Shown here one piece after another: positions 12,459-22,810 of a stretch of 64,000 nt of DNA. A model generated the notes under the pieces. The model was not told the DNA's origin. It searched no databases and saw nothing but the letters and a program-made list of their open reading frames with translations. The stretch's first letter is position 1. Each line of letters opens with the position of its first letter. The stretch lies in the NCBI GenBank assembly GCA_002914805.1, contig JXTB01000161.1, positions 492,120 through 556,119 of the forward strand, given 5' to 3'. The stretch is from Parasponia andersonii. Taxonomy: Eukaryota > Streptophyta > Magnoliopsida > Rosales > Cannabaceae. The position numbers were made by a program, and so were the translations under genes.

Positions 12459-12541
12459 AGCCATCCAGTAAAAAATCTTAGTCAATATCTAGTACTTGAT
12501 TGATAGAATGAAAAAACCTGTAACATATATCAAAAGAAAAA
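11546..12541. other. AT-rich intergenic DNA
   Basis: I see no gene. An AT microsatellite lies at about 12424-12453. Confidence 0.5.
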
Positions 12542-13260
12542 GGAACCATATCACTTTTATATCTGTATTTTTTAAGACTTTGTTTAAATTATATCTTATA
12601 TTTGTACTGATATGATATCAATATTAATTTTTTTGCCAAATATTTATATTCTGGTACTAATTTAGAACAGTTAATTTATCAAGATGATTTAATAAATTTA
12701 TTCTCAGATTAATTTTTATATAATTTATTTTTAATTTTAATAAACAATATTTTAGTAAATAGGATATTATCATTTTTATACCCTGTATTTTGACATTTTG
12801 TTCAGTTTATACCTTCTGTTTTGGTTATTATCAATATTGACCCTTAGATTTAATATTTGTTATAAATTTATACCCTGACACTAATTTAGAGCAGTTAATT
12901 TACTAAAATGATTTAATAAACTTATTCTCGGATCAGTTTTTATATATTTTATTTTTAATTTTTTAAATGGCAACTTGGTAAATTAACTATTCTAAATTAG
13001 TGTCTGCGTATAAATTTGTAATATATTTCAAATCTAAAGGTCAATATTGAGAATAACCAAAACAAAAGATATAATTTGAACAAAGTGTCAAAATACAGGG
13101 TATAAAAGTGATAATATCCCTTAATAAATTAAATATTCTAAATTAGTATCAGAGTATAAATTTGTAATAGATTTTAAAGATCGATATTGATAATAACCAA
13201 AATATAAGATATGATTTAAACAAAGTGTTAAAATAAAGTTATAAAAATAATTATTATCCC
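12542..13260. mobile_element. MITE, outer copy of a nested pair
   Basis: The left arm (12542-12751) and the right arm (13130-13260) are inverse copies. Shared words include CACTTTTATAT, ACTTTGTTTAAAT, and TACTAATTTAGAACAGTTAAT against its inverse. The element is flanked by a perfect 9-bp duplication AAAGAAAAA (12533-12541 and 13261-13269), although the target is A-rich. A second copy of the same family sits inside at 12761-13120. The interior is non-coding. The 9-bp duplication suggests a Mutator-type MITE. Confidence 0.7.
12761..13120. mobile_element. MITE, inner copy inserted in a sister element
   Basis: This 360-bp element has long inverted repeats beginning AGGATATTATCATTTTTATA at the left and, inverted, GGGATATTATCACTTTTATA at the right. 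The pairing continues through ATACCCTGTATTTTGACA, TTGGTTATT and ATTTAGAGCAGTTAATTTA. It is flanked by a 9-bp duplication with one mismatch (TTAGTAAAT at 12752-12760, TTAATAAAT at 13121-13129). It is the same family as the outer element, so one copy jumped into another. Confidence 0.75.
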
Positions 13261-13693
13261 AAAGAAAAATAATTGAATTAACAGTACATGATTTAGTCTA
13301 GAAGGGATTAGGGAGAGAATATTGATAATTAGAATTGGCAAGTACAACTAATCCCATATATTAAAAACCATAAAAACAATATATGAAAGAGAAATTGCAC
13401 TTTTTTTCTGTGATGGACATAGATTGCACTATAAGTTTCTTTTGTAATATCTAACACAATGCTGGTATATAAAGTTTAAGATTTTTACACCCAAACGAAG
13501 GAAGGGTTTAAAAGAGAAGAAACAAACATCTATGACGTGTTCATTTTCTTTTAAAACGAACTTTTACAATTATAAGTCATTTCTTGCTTCCATTATGGAA
13601 ACCATATATGATTCCCTGTGGACTCAGTATATTGAAACCGGAATAATCAAGAATAATAATAATCCAGAAGATAGATACATATCAAGCTGATCC

Positions 13694-16600
13694 CTACGAT
13701 TGGATTCTAATGGAATCCTCTTGGGGTGTAGTCACTGGAAGTGGAAGGTGTCCTTTCTCTTGCAAGCTCTTGACGGTGTCGTATAGGCACTGCTTCACTG
13801 TTGTGAACTCCAAGCCCAAGTCCTTGAGCTTCTGGTTTGAGAACTTGTAGGGTTTAGCTCTGGGGTTCACTTCATCTGAACACCTACGTACATGATATAA
13901 CAAAGCATGTTACATGATTTTCACATCATTTATATATATATATATATATATTCGAACTTTAAAGCTTAATATTAGATAACATTTAAGTACAAACTGTGCA
14001 TGCTAATCGCGATACAATTTTACAATTTTTCAGGATTTTTCTTTTCTCGGGTCAAATTATGTCAAAGTCATATCTAACTACACCATAACTATGGTTACTT
14101 TTTTCTGTTTAAGCCAACACTACAAATGGATCTTGTTATTGAACCTTTAGCAATATTATATATTGAACAAAAAATTAGCCTTGCAAAGGAAATGCCAGCT
14201 TGTCTTCCTTGTAGTGATGAAAAACATGAAATAAGTATAGGTGAAGAGACAAAGTGGAGAGCAGAGTATGAGTGTGACACGGTGGTAGGTGAAAAAACCC
14301 CAGCTCCACAAGTATGAAATGTATTATTATTTTTATGTTTATTATAAAGTGTACTGATGGGTCCCATTATGATTATTTTGGCTTGCTTTTAGTTTAGGTA
14401 GACGATTCAAAAGTAGGTTCACCAAATGCAATCCCTGGCCCACCACAGTCATAATAAAATAAAATAAAATAAATCCAACAATAGCTCAAGTCACTGTTAT
14501 CTTCACGTGCCCAGCCACAGCCACAGCCACAGCCACACCCACACCCACAGCCACACCCAGTCTGTGGTCGGCCATCGACTTCATGTCCTTTTCTGCCTAT
14601 AACAACTTGACACGCAATCTACTTCATTCTTGAATCTTTTCCTAATTTTCTTTCTATTTCACTTATTTCCACGTAATACTTATCAGCTCTATTTAACTCG
14701 TAACCGCTGATGTCAATACTAGTCAGCAAAGGCCTTTTCACTCAAGTTTTTCTTTTCGTAAGTTCCTTATATTATTTAATTTAATGTAATTATTTCTCTA
14801 TTTATATATCTGTACGTGAGCGTGATATCACATGTTTCCTAATTTATTCGAAAACAATATATATACACTAAAAATTTCCAGACAGAAAAACGGCAAATTG
14901 GACTCAAATCCCCCAAAGCATATATGTCCTGGTTAGATTGCTCAACCCTAAAAGTGCCGGGCTTAAAGGAAAAAAACATATAATTTCTAGTTTTATATTA
15001 AGTGACACATAATCTTGAAAAGAAACATTCTTAAATTCGCCAAAAAAAATAACTTAAATTTGGGACGTGAAATTGTGAATCATTCTATTCCTAAATCCCT
15101 GAATACGTTCAAGTGTCAGCATCAATACAAATATTTTATTTAAAAAAAAAAAAAGCAATAAAATGAGTGTACTTCTATTGAGTTATAAATCCTTTTAAAT
15201 ATTGTCTATAATATGATACGTGCCTCTAGCTACGTACATTTTAAATGTGCAGATGATAAATTTAAAACATAGACCAAGGGGATTTCTTCATCTTACTTAA
15301 GCATTACCTTCTGGTAAGCAGTCCAAGTCAGTTCGAAGGAAATATTTGGTATCAAACAAAAAAATAGATGACAAGCCCAAAAATCAATAATATATATTAA
15401 GTACTAGAGGGCCCTAATATATAATAACCATGTTTGAGGTATAAATATTTATATAGGAGCGAAGGGTCAGAACCATAATAGTAATTACTCCACTGAGTAT
15501 AAGAAAGAATTTAACCATGACACAAAGTGGAAGACCTGGTTGACCGTTATTAAACTATATATCTATATATATCATCATTAGAAAGTAAAATTATCACTAA
15601 GATATTCTTTTCTTGGTAACTTCATGTATTACTATAGTCCTAAAATGGTATGATCTAATCATCATAATAAGCGTACACGCTAATAAATTACTATTTATAA
15701 CAATGATTATAATAGCCACCGCGATGATAACAATTTAAAAAGGCCTTTACTTACTTCAAAGGAATAGGATACTCCGGGAAGAACTTGGCCAGAATTTCGA
15801 CCACCTCACCGCGGTGGAGCACGCTCTCGGCGCATAGGTACCGGCCGGCGGCGGACGGGGTCTCGAACACCAAGATGTGGGCCAGTGCCACGTCCTTGAC
15901 ATGGACATAAGCCTGAACGGAGTTGGCATAAGTCTTGGCCGAACCGGTTAAGTACTTGAGTATGTGAATAATGCTAGCGTTAACAGTTGGCTGAAGTAAC
16001 GGTCCAAGCACTAGAACCGGGTTCACCACCACTAGACCGACCTCTTTTTCCTTGGCCACCTCCCACGCTGCTTGCTCCGCCACTGCCTTACCGTAACAGT
16101 ACCAATTCTGTAGTAATAATCATATTATATATATATTTATTTTTTTTTTGAAAATAGTAATAATTATATTATAAGAATTAAGATGTTATATATAATATGA
16201 TGTCTTTTCTTTTTATTGGTTGGTTACACAAATCAGTACGTATGTTTGATATGATATTAATATATTGGTTGTACTGCTACTATGAATTAATTGACCAAAT
16301 TTAGTTTAATAAAATAAAGACATGGAACAAGCCCTCAAGATACTCATTTTATTAGATGCATGGATAAGGTTCATGTATATCCGACATCTCCAAGAGGCAT
16401 TACTTGATATTTTGAACAAACAATTAAACACATGTTGCCTGTAGCGAGCTAATTAATACTCTAATTTTTCCACTGTAATATTCACATCACTATGACGTGT
16501 TTATTATATATATAAACTTAAAACACTAGTCTTGTTTTTAAAATATGTCACTACCTAGTAGTGGTTGAGTGCTTTCTCGGATTCCGTCATTTTCAAGATA

Positions 16601-18191
16601 TAATTAAATTTGACGCATCTAATCATTTTCGTTTATTTTGGTGACTCACCTTGGTCAATCTTGGTTTCACGAAAGACTTCTTTCCAACTCCAAAATATTT
16701 TTCTTTTTAAATTAAAATTTCCTCTTGTTAGGTAAAATAGAAAAAAGGTTAGTTTTGTAATTACCCTGGTGTTCTTGCAAAACTCAAGATCAGACCAACA
16801 AGATTCATCAACCACAACATCGGGGCCTCTATTAGGGTCCATGTAGACAGCACCAATGGACGACGTGAATACCACGCGCCGCACCTTGGCTTCGGACGCC
16901 GCGTTAATCACGTTCTTTGTTCCATTCACGGCTGGTTCCACCATTTGTTCCTGTAATTATATCCATGCAGTTTGCATAATTAATAATCATTATGAAAAAT
17001 TCTATTTTTATTGTATTATAGAATCCAAAAGAAAACAAGATCAAATCTCCACCCACCAAACCCAAAATCCTAGGTGAATTATTCCATCCTAGGTCCTAGC
17101 CATTAATGTGTTTTACATTCTTATTTACTTATTTGCGGCCTTTCATTTAAACAAGATTTTTGCTGTAAAAGAACTAATATAAAGTTGTACTGACGCTAAT
17201 CGTGCTAATTCAGTTGATTTTGAGAAATATAGAGAAATATACGTGTGAATTCAGAGGATTAGACTAATTAGGCTAATTCAGTTGATTTTGAGAAATATAC
17301 GTGTGAATTTAGAGGATTAGACGTTTGTAGAATTTGTGTTATTTTTATTCAGTTGATTTTAAGAAATGTGTACATATATTAAGAGGATCAGAAATTTGTA
17401 AAATTTATGTTTTTTTTTTAAATTTATAATAAAGAGGGATCATTTAGAGCCACTGAAATAAAGTCGTAACGCGATAGTTACCTGTCACCTGCGAGTTGCA
17501 TAAGAGAACATTTGTTGGTGGGGACCACCACCACCACGTAATACTAATACTTTCCTCGAAAGCATCTTATGTGAATCTTTTTCCTTTCTTTTCTTTTTTA
17601 AGTTAAAAGGCATCTAGGGAGTTGGGGTGTCTTTAAAAAATAAAAATCATGTAACGATTTTTTTTAACCTTTTGGGGGTGTAAATAGCCAAATTATATAT
17701 GTTTAATGACTAGTTTTGTTGTAGAAATAGGATTTGTGGTTAAGACAAAGTTGAATAAATTACCGGATCATCAGTAACAGGGGAAGCCGTGTGGAAAACG
17801 CCTTGGCAACCATTGATGGCATCTCTAAGGCTCTCATAATCAAGAAGATCTGCTTTACATAATATCAATCTCTCCTTTGCTCCTTCAAGCTCTCTCAAGT
17901 GACCATTTTTAGGGTCATCTGTAACCAGTTAATTCAAAACCATATGATATAATTAAAACACATATAATTAGTACTTGCAATACATATTACCAATCACATC
18001 TATATATGTATATATATAAACACAAATATAAAGAAAAAGAAGATGTTATATTGACCTGGGTTTCTGACAGTTCCTTTAACAGTATACCCTCTCTCGAGAA
18101 GTAGCTTGACGATCCACGAGGCAATAAACCCACCAGCTCCGGTGACACATACAGTTTGTCCCGAACCCGATAAAGCACTATCAACAGGCAT
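13694..18191 (-). CDS. CCR: Cinnamoyl-CoA reductase, 5 exons, 339 aa
   Basis: CCR reduces hydroxycinnamoyl-CoA esters to the aldehydes with NADPH, the first step specific to monolignol (lignin) synthesis, in the cytosol. Exons on the minus strand are 18191-18056, 17918-17764, 16950-16765, 16107-15755 and 13883-13694. All introns are GT-AG and phases join exactly (1020 nt). Residues 15-24 carry the dinucleotide-binding glycine motif [10 protein letters not shown], followed by TVRNPDDPK with the R(X)5K signature (R43, K49) linked to NADPH preference. The catalytic triad is Ser128 in [10 protein letters not shown], Tyr162 and Lys166 in NWYCYGK. The CCR signature KNWYCYGK begins with Arg here, and the motif straddles the exon 3/4 junction. 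Length, five-exon layout and the C-terminal block ([19 protein letters not shown]) match genuine CCRs rather than CCR-like or DFR proteins. Intron 4 is long (1.87 kb). No stop or frameshift was found, so it looks functional. Confidence 0.95.
14512..14556. repeat. CAGCCA/CACCCA hexamer microsatellite in CCR intron 4
   Basis: About seven tandem hexamers of the form CAGCCA or CACCCA lie within the intron. The rest of intron 4 (13884-15754) is AT-rich. An open frame at 14095-14367 has no recognisable family and no splice logic linking it to CCR. Confidence 0.8.
17200..17400. repeat. Three-copy tandem repeat in CCR intron 2
   Basis: A unit of roughly 70-80 bp with TTCAGTTGATTTTGAGAAAT and GAATTCAGAGGATTAGA is repeated three times with decay. 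Confidence 0.7.
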
Positions 18192-18287
18192 TTTGGCTTA
18201 TTATTTCTCTATTTCTGGGTTGATATTTGAGAATGAACAATATTTCAGATAATGTCTCGTTTTTGATATTTAGTTATGTACTTAAAG

Positions 18288-18312
18288 GCAAATATATATA
18301 TATATATATAGT
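18288..18312 (-). promoter_or_regulatory. TATA-like tract of CCR
   Basis: A (TA)n run lies about 100-120 bases upstream of the CCR start codon and is the only TATA candidate near the gene. Being a dinucleotide repeat, its exact TATA position is ambiguous. Confidence 0.4.
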
Positions 18313-18351
18313 GGCTATGGATATGCTTCTGTGGGTTTGGTAAGAGAACTA

Positions 18352-18352
<1 letters not shown>

Positions 18353-18398
<46 letters not shown>
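18353..18398. repeat. (GA)n microsatellite in the CCR promoter
   Basis: About 22 GA units lie some 165-205 bases upstream of the CCR start. A shorter GA run lies at 18584-18602. GA/CT tracts are common in plant core promoters and are usually length-polymorphic. Confidence 0.85.
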
Positions 18399-18402
<4 letters not shown>

Positions 18403-18534
18403 AAAAAGGAGTAGTACTATTGACATATGTGTCTAAATGTGCCCAAATATTCCAAGGAAGGAACGAGAGGCACGAGAACCTTAATGGGCTGATTTCCGGT
18501 TTTATAACGGAACCTCACCTCAACTCATAGACTC

Positions 18535-18541
18535 ACCTACC
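18535..18541 (+). promoter_or_regulatory. AC-I element (MYB site) upstream of CCR
   Basis: ACCTACC is an exact AC-I element 344-350 bases upstream of the CCR ATG, in reverse orientation to the gene. AC elements bind secondary-wall R2R3-MYB factors and are found in many lignin gene promoters. A CACGTC G-box-like word directly follows. Function is inferred from sequence and position. Confidence 0.55.
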
Positions 18542-18602
18542 ACGTCTTTAAACTTTATATTAATATATTATTTAATTAACTTTAGAGAGAGAGAGAGAGA
18601 GA

Positions 18603-20225
18603 CGGGGGGATTGGACTCACATTATTCTACTATTCTACCGAGCCTATGGTAGGATGGAAAAGCGGAAAAAAGAAAAGAGTTATGAGAAAAATGAAGAAAA
18701 AATGAAAAATGGAAGAGTTTGGAAAAGAAGATAGAAAATGGATGAGAAAAATAATATACAGGCCTCGTAAAGTTTTTCTCCCCAAATCGGAGGGAACGAG
18801 GAAGGAAAAAAAAATTAGTTAATAAAAAATTTAATTTATTAAATTATTCTTGTATACTGATTTTTAAAATTATAATTATTTTAAAAAATATTTTTTTTTT
18901 CTACATATCAAACAATTATAAAGGAAATACATTTTTTTTCTCTTTTGTATATTTTTTTCTTTCTTTCTATTTTCGTTCTCTCCCACAAACATAGCCTTAA
19001 GACTTGTGTTTCTACATTGTAACTTTTTCCTAGAAGCTCAAAAGAGTGGGAAAAAATTCTAATTAATTTGCTAAATACTATTCTTTAAGTCTCGATTGCT
19101 TACTAGATCGAAGAAAGTTTCAAGACCAAAGACTTAATAACCTTATCTAAGAAAACTTTAAATAATATTACGGTATTAGTCCATGGTGGAAAATTCTTAC
19201 TTTGGAGTGGATCTAAATTTTGTAACTCTAATTATGTTTGTTTATGAGTCAAGGCATGTGTCTCATTAATCAAATACAATAGTAATATATAACTAAACAA
19301 AAAAAAAAAGAGCAGTTTGGTTGTTATCCAGAACATTTAAAAATATAAAATAAAAATGGTACTTCCACACTACAAAAGAATTTTGTGTTTCCTGAATTTG
19401 AAGTTGTGGCCTTAATTAATAATTATCCCTTATAAGGCTGTACACTTCAACGATAAATCAGATAACAGATTCTTTACCCAGATAATTATTGGAGTTTACT
19501 CAATTAGTATACAAACATATCCCTCTTTACCTCTTAACGTATAGCTTTTTATCCACTTTTCTTTATTCCTAACTTCTTATGAGTTTTTAGCATGATGAAG
19601 TTTATATGATCAGCTATATTTCACATGATAAATCTAAAACCCTTTGTTTTAGGCCAAACAGTAGACTTGTGTTGATTAATCAAACTCACGTCATGCTTCA
19701 TTTTGGGTAGCAACTATTATTGGTGCAATACAACACTAAGTCAAACCAAGCCCTACAAAATTACAATTAAGAATCCCATAAAATTTTGCCAATGTAACCG
19801 CAGACTAACAGCATCTGAAATTTCCAATTTTTCAGAATTTTTCCTCTTTTCTCATTATGTATTTATTTGAATAATTATAAAAAAAAATTAGGTTTTTTTA
19901 CTTTAGCATTTTTAGTTATATTAAATAAAACCTGAATTTTTTAAATTTTAGCAATAAAAACTCTAGATTTGTAGTTATAACAAATAAAATCTTGAAATTT
20001 TAAAATCCAATCAAATTGGGGTTGAAACAACCATTTGATCAAAATTTGATAGGAAAATACAAAATGACTAAAAAATACTTCATTTCTTAGTTCTTTTATA
20101 CTTTTAAACCTTTTATTTTATTTGTTCAACTAGAAGATACAACTTTTTGGATACAAAATAATATAGTTTTTATCCCAATTGGGTGTTTAGCAATGAGAAT
20201 AGTAGTCTCGTACAATAACGAATGA
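18603..20225. other. Intergenic region upstream of CCR
   Basis: I see no gene. The region is AT-rich with purine-rich patches (18655-18760). Confidence 0.5.
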
Positions 20226-20234
20226 TATTGTAAA

Positions 20235-22801
20235 GGGATAATAACGAAAATATCCCTTAAGTTTTGATGAAATACTCAATATATCTCTTCAGTATTTATA
20301 AATTATAAAAATATCTTCCATGATTAGCAAATTAATATAAATTTCACTTCTATAGCTTATTAGGTCAAAATTAACATATAAAATTTCAAAATTTCCCTCA
20401 CGCAATACTTGTAACAAATAATTTTTTTTTTGAAATGACCAAGATACTGTTACCTAAATACAATTAAATAGCTAAAAAATGAAAAAGTTTCTTTGAAAAA
20501 ATTATACAAGACTTTTCTTCACCAAATCTTCATATTCTTAGCCATTTTTCTCTTTTATCGACTACTATTTTTTTTCTTCATTGAATACTATTTATTATTT
20601 TTTAAGTAATATTTGTTCTGTTACAAGTTTAGAAAGAGAGAAATTTTGACATATTGTTTGTTAATTTTGACCTAATAAGCTATAGGGGTGATGTCACGAC
20701 CCAAAACCTGGGCTAGTGGCAGAAGGTGAATTTCACAAAGGTGGAAAATTCCTTAATTTATTTGAAAAGTGTCAAAAGTTCTAGTTTTTATAAAAACGAT
20801 CCATTTAAATAAAATAATCGAAATTTCATCCTGTGAACCACTCCCACAGTTCGTATACACCATCAAACATAAATTGAACAATTACTTAAAAACATGAAAT
20901 TAATTTCAAAACCCATCATCATCATCATTCACAACAGATGTCAAATACCAGAATGGCATAAATAGGTTTGCAGACAAAATAGAAAGCAGTAATCTTGGTT
21001 CAATGCTAACACAAAATCTAAATAGTCCAAAGATTACGACAACAAACTCCTAGTATTACCAAGAGACAAACTGCAATCAGGATGACCTCTTACTCCTCTT
21101 GATCACCAAGATTGCACTGGACACCACCTGAGGAAGAAGGTAGGGGAGGTGAGCATACAATACCCAGCAGGAAAATAGTTACCTCAGGGAAAAATAATTC
21201 AGTGATGGGAATCTCCTACATGGTTAGTTCAAATCCAAAACATACACACACGTATATATATATAATCCAAACCGGGAGCCAATATATATATAACAGTGTA
21301 ATCAAAACCATCACTCCATATACACATGACATAAATCAACCCATACCCATGAGCTCACATCCTCTCATATGTGGAAACCCAGGATGATGGCACTAAGTGT
21401 ACCTAACAGCCTGCCTGATACCTAAGCCCATACCCGGAGGGGACACCCATGTGTCGCCTACCAAACCTGGAGGGCAACCGAATTGCCTACACCTACCAAA
21501 TGGGGAGGTAATCAGAAGTAACAAGACCTCGCGCAAGTTTACGGACTTTCATCGATGGTGGGGCATGCAGCGCCACACTGTAAAACCCACGATGCTAACA
21601 CGGTGCTCATGTATGATCCTATGACATGTGCAATACAAAACTGAAATGTAAAAACTACTGTACTCTAGTTTTTCAGTAAAACATGCATAATAGGGTTTTA
21701 TAGAAAAACGGGCAGCATAACGGCCCTATTTTTGATATACTCAAAATAACCTGCACACAACAAATTACCAAAGCAGTACAGTATATATCGTATAACCAGA
21801 TTTCATCACATATAATTCAAATCATTAAAAACACACTTGTTCTTATATGCTGCAAAAAATAAGTTTTAACTCAAAAACGGAATAAAACGAAGGTAACTAA
21901 ACCCCTACCTCAACAGAATAGCGACACCACGCTATTAAGTCCTTAAGGTGTCATTGACGATCGCCCGGAGGGTCAGGAACCAATTCCAAGCCCTCGATCG
22001 TCCTCGTGCGAAAAATCAACTTTCTCACTGGAGCTCCAATTCCACAAACTGACCTCTTCACTGAATTCCTAGCACCCAAAATAGCTAGGTTAGACATATA
22101 ACTTGTCCATTCAGGTCCAGGTCCACAACGGACCGGTGGCACGCAAAACGAGATAAAATCACGACCGTCTGATCTCGATTTTTGTGCCGATCACCAAACT
22201 ACACAATATATATATCAAACTTCTCCATTTTCCAAGTACATTCCAAAAATGTAATCAAAAACACAATCCAACGGCCGGATCGAGAACAACAACCAAAAAT
22301 TCGAAATGACCAAAAATGACAACTTTCAATTCGGGCAAAATGGAGTTGAGATATATATACCTTGATAATTCTTGCGACGATACGAATCCAACGGAACCGG
22401 TTTGAGGCCGAAAGGTGGCCGGAATCGTCGCCGGTGACGGAAAAACCGAAATGGGTCAACTCGGCTTCTATGGCGTTTCCCGGCGAACCAGACGGCGGCG
22501 ACGAGCAGCGAGGGGTGGCGGAGCTTCGTGGCAGCTCAGCGAGTCGACGCCGGTCGGTAGNAACTCGCTATCAATTTAGTCCCCTAAAATTTACAATTTA
22601 GTCCCTATGAACAAAACTTTTGCAAATTAGTCCCCACAATATTTTATCCGAAAAATTGGTAAAATGTCCAAATTATCCTCAAAAATTCCGGATTTTTACA
22701 GGTGAAATTTGTATTAATTTGCCAATTAGAGAGGTTATTTTGTAATTTATGAAAATTAAAGGGATATATTAAGTATTTCATGATATTTTTGTTGTTATTC
22801 C
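20235..22801. mobile_element. Long-TIR MITE split by a solo LTR
   Basis: The left arm (20235-20430) and the right arm (about 20610-20691 continued at 22701-22801) are inverse copies. GATGAAATACTCAATATATC pairs with the inverse of GATATATTAAGTATTTCATGA, and ATAGCTTATTAGGTCAAAATT pairs with AATTTTGACCTAATAAGCTAT. The ends are GGGATAATAAC and, inverted, GGAATAACAAC. A 9-bp duplication with one mismatch flanks it (TATTGTAAA at 20226-20234, TATTATAAA at 22802-22810). Without the LTR the element is about 550 bp and non-coding. Terminal bases and the 9-bp duplication resemble the MITEs at 12.5-13.3 kb. Confidence 0.7.
20692..22700 (-). mobile_element. Solo LTR, same family as the gypsy element at 27 kb
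   Basis: On the minus strand the segment begins TGTAAAAATCCGGAAT and ends TGGGTCGTGACA. A perfect 5-bp duplication GGTGA flanks it (20687-20691 and 22701-22705). It is homologous along its length to the LTR at 26997-29202, including the starts (TGTAAAAATCCGGAATTTTT against TGTGAAAATCTGGAACTTTC) and the final CCACTAGCC...GTCGTGACA against CCACTAGCC...GTTGTGATA. There is no internal region, so it arose by recombination between two LTRs. Base 22561 is uncalled. Open frames inside it are not genes. Confidence 0.9.
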
Positions 22802-22810
22802 TATTATAAA

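Noticed and set aside
14095-14367. Overlapping frames on both strands in CCR intron 4
   Set aside because: They lie between well supported CCR exons, have no recognised domain and show no splice link. They are kept only as intron sequence.
21951-22601. Several open frames between 21951 and 22601
   Set aside because: They lie inside the solo LTR, differ between LTR copies and match no protein family.
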